In this document: positions 41,435 to 41,441 of the stretch, in pieces
Position numbering within the stretch: position 1 is the first letter of the stretch
Layout of the letters: each line of letters begins with the position of its first letter
Origin: JAAYDI01 sp052034005
Lineage (GTDB): Bacteria; Planctomycetota; Planctomycetia; Pirellulales; Pirellulaceae
NCBI GenBank assembly: GCA_052034005.1
Contig: JBPOJB010000054.1
Span: 1 to 41,441 of the forward strand
Direction: 5' to 3'
DNA length: 41,441 nt
Translations under genes and position numbers: made by a program
Notes under the pieces: model-generated
What the model saw: only the letters and a program-made list of their open reading frames with translations
Databases searched by the model: none
What the model was told of the DNA's origin: nothing

Positions 41435-41441
41435 CAGAAAC
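41429..41441 (+). CDS. Start of a gene at the right edge, probably a transposase (partial)
   Basis: ATG 41429 follows GGAGG with seven-base spacing; only MRQK is visible before the window ends. The hairpin and the internal promoter are typical of insertion sequences. MRQ[KE] starts are, from memory, common in ISNCY-type transposases of Planctomycetota, but four residues cannot prove this. Confidence 0.4.

Overview
The window is GC-rich, densely coded bacterial DNA with no rRNA, tRNA or CRISPR array that I can see. Its gene content points to the Planctomycetota (or a close PVC/Hydrogenedentes-like lineage). The pointers are secreted GH99-like, GH28-like, LamG-GH32 and GH172 (DUF2961) proteins, a secreted ADP-ribosylglycohydrolase, a sialate O-acetylesterase, a Tat-type FAD oxidoreductase, and an RbsC-like permease carrying an extra exported domain. 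This assignment is inferred from gene families, not from a marker gene.

Layout. 1-97: edge of a mobile-element gene on the minus strand. 423-13168: a carbohydrate-use region. It holds a secreted GH99-like protein, a PfkB sugar kinase (probably KDG kinase), a papain-GH172-pseudopilin-like fusion, an LsrG-like monooxygenase overlapping an iron-type alcohol dehydrogenase, a GH28-like enzyme, a LamG-GH32 enzyme, an alpha/beta hydrolase and a DapA/KDG-aldolase-family lyase. 13180-17465: housekeeping-like genes (YhiN-type flavoprotein, ATP-grasp, cytidylate-kinase-like, CorA). 17538-20170: a translationally coupled pair of a Tat-signal FAD oxidoreductase and a membrane polyferredoxin. 20286-24156: a complete sugar ABC importer (ATPase, permease, binding lipoprotein). 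24197-29139: a DUF5009 acyltransferase-like membrane protein, the secreted ADP-ribosylglycohydrolase, an EamA transporter and an exported MsrA. 29513-36512: a one-direction surface-glycan cluster (MsbA-like exporter, methyltransferase, glycosyltransferase, zinc-ribbon methyltransferase, B12-binding radical SAM enzyme). 36532-37248: a peroxiredoxin. 37510-39075: a sialate O-acetylesterase. 39238-41441: a nest of mobile DNA.

The most important observation is the peroxiredoxin. Its reading frame is interrupted by a single TGA exactly where AhpC/2-Cys peroxiredoxins have the peroxidatic cysteine. Seventeen bases downstream begins the GGUC loop of a good bacterial SECIS-like hairpin. I therefore annotate it as one selenocysteine-containing protein. 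The C-terminal resolving cysteine is also replaced, so it would act as a one-selenocysteine peroxidase. MsrA lies 7.4 kb away, also on the minus strand.

The right end has a decayed IS4-type transposase. Two in-frame deletions appear to have removed its catalytic Glu. It sits between two inverted copies of a ~175-bp repeat and beside a phage/adhesin-type gene fragment. All three mobile-element-type genes in the window (left edge, IS4, right edge) have their Shine-Dalgarno sequence inside an inverted repeat, the arrangement known to protect transposase genes from read-through expression.
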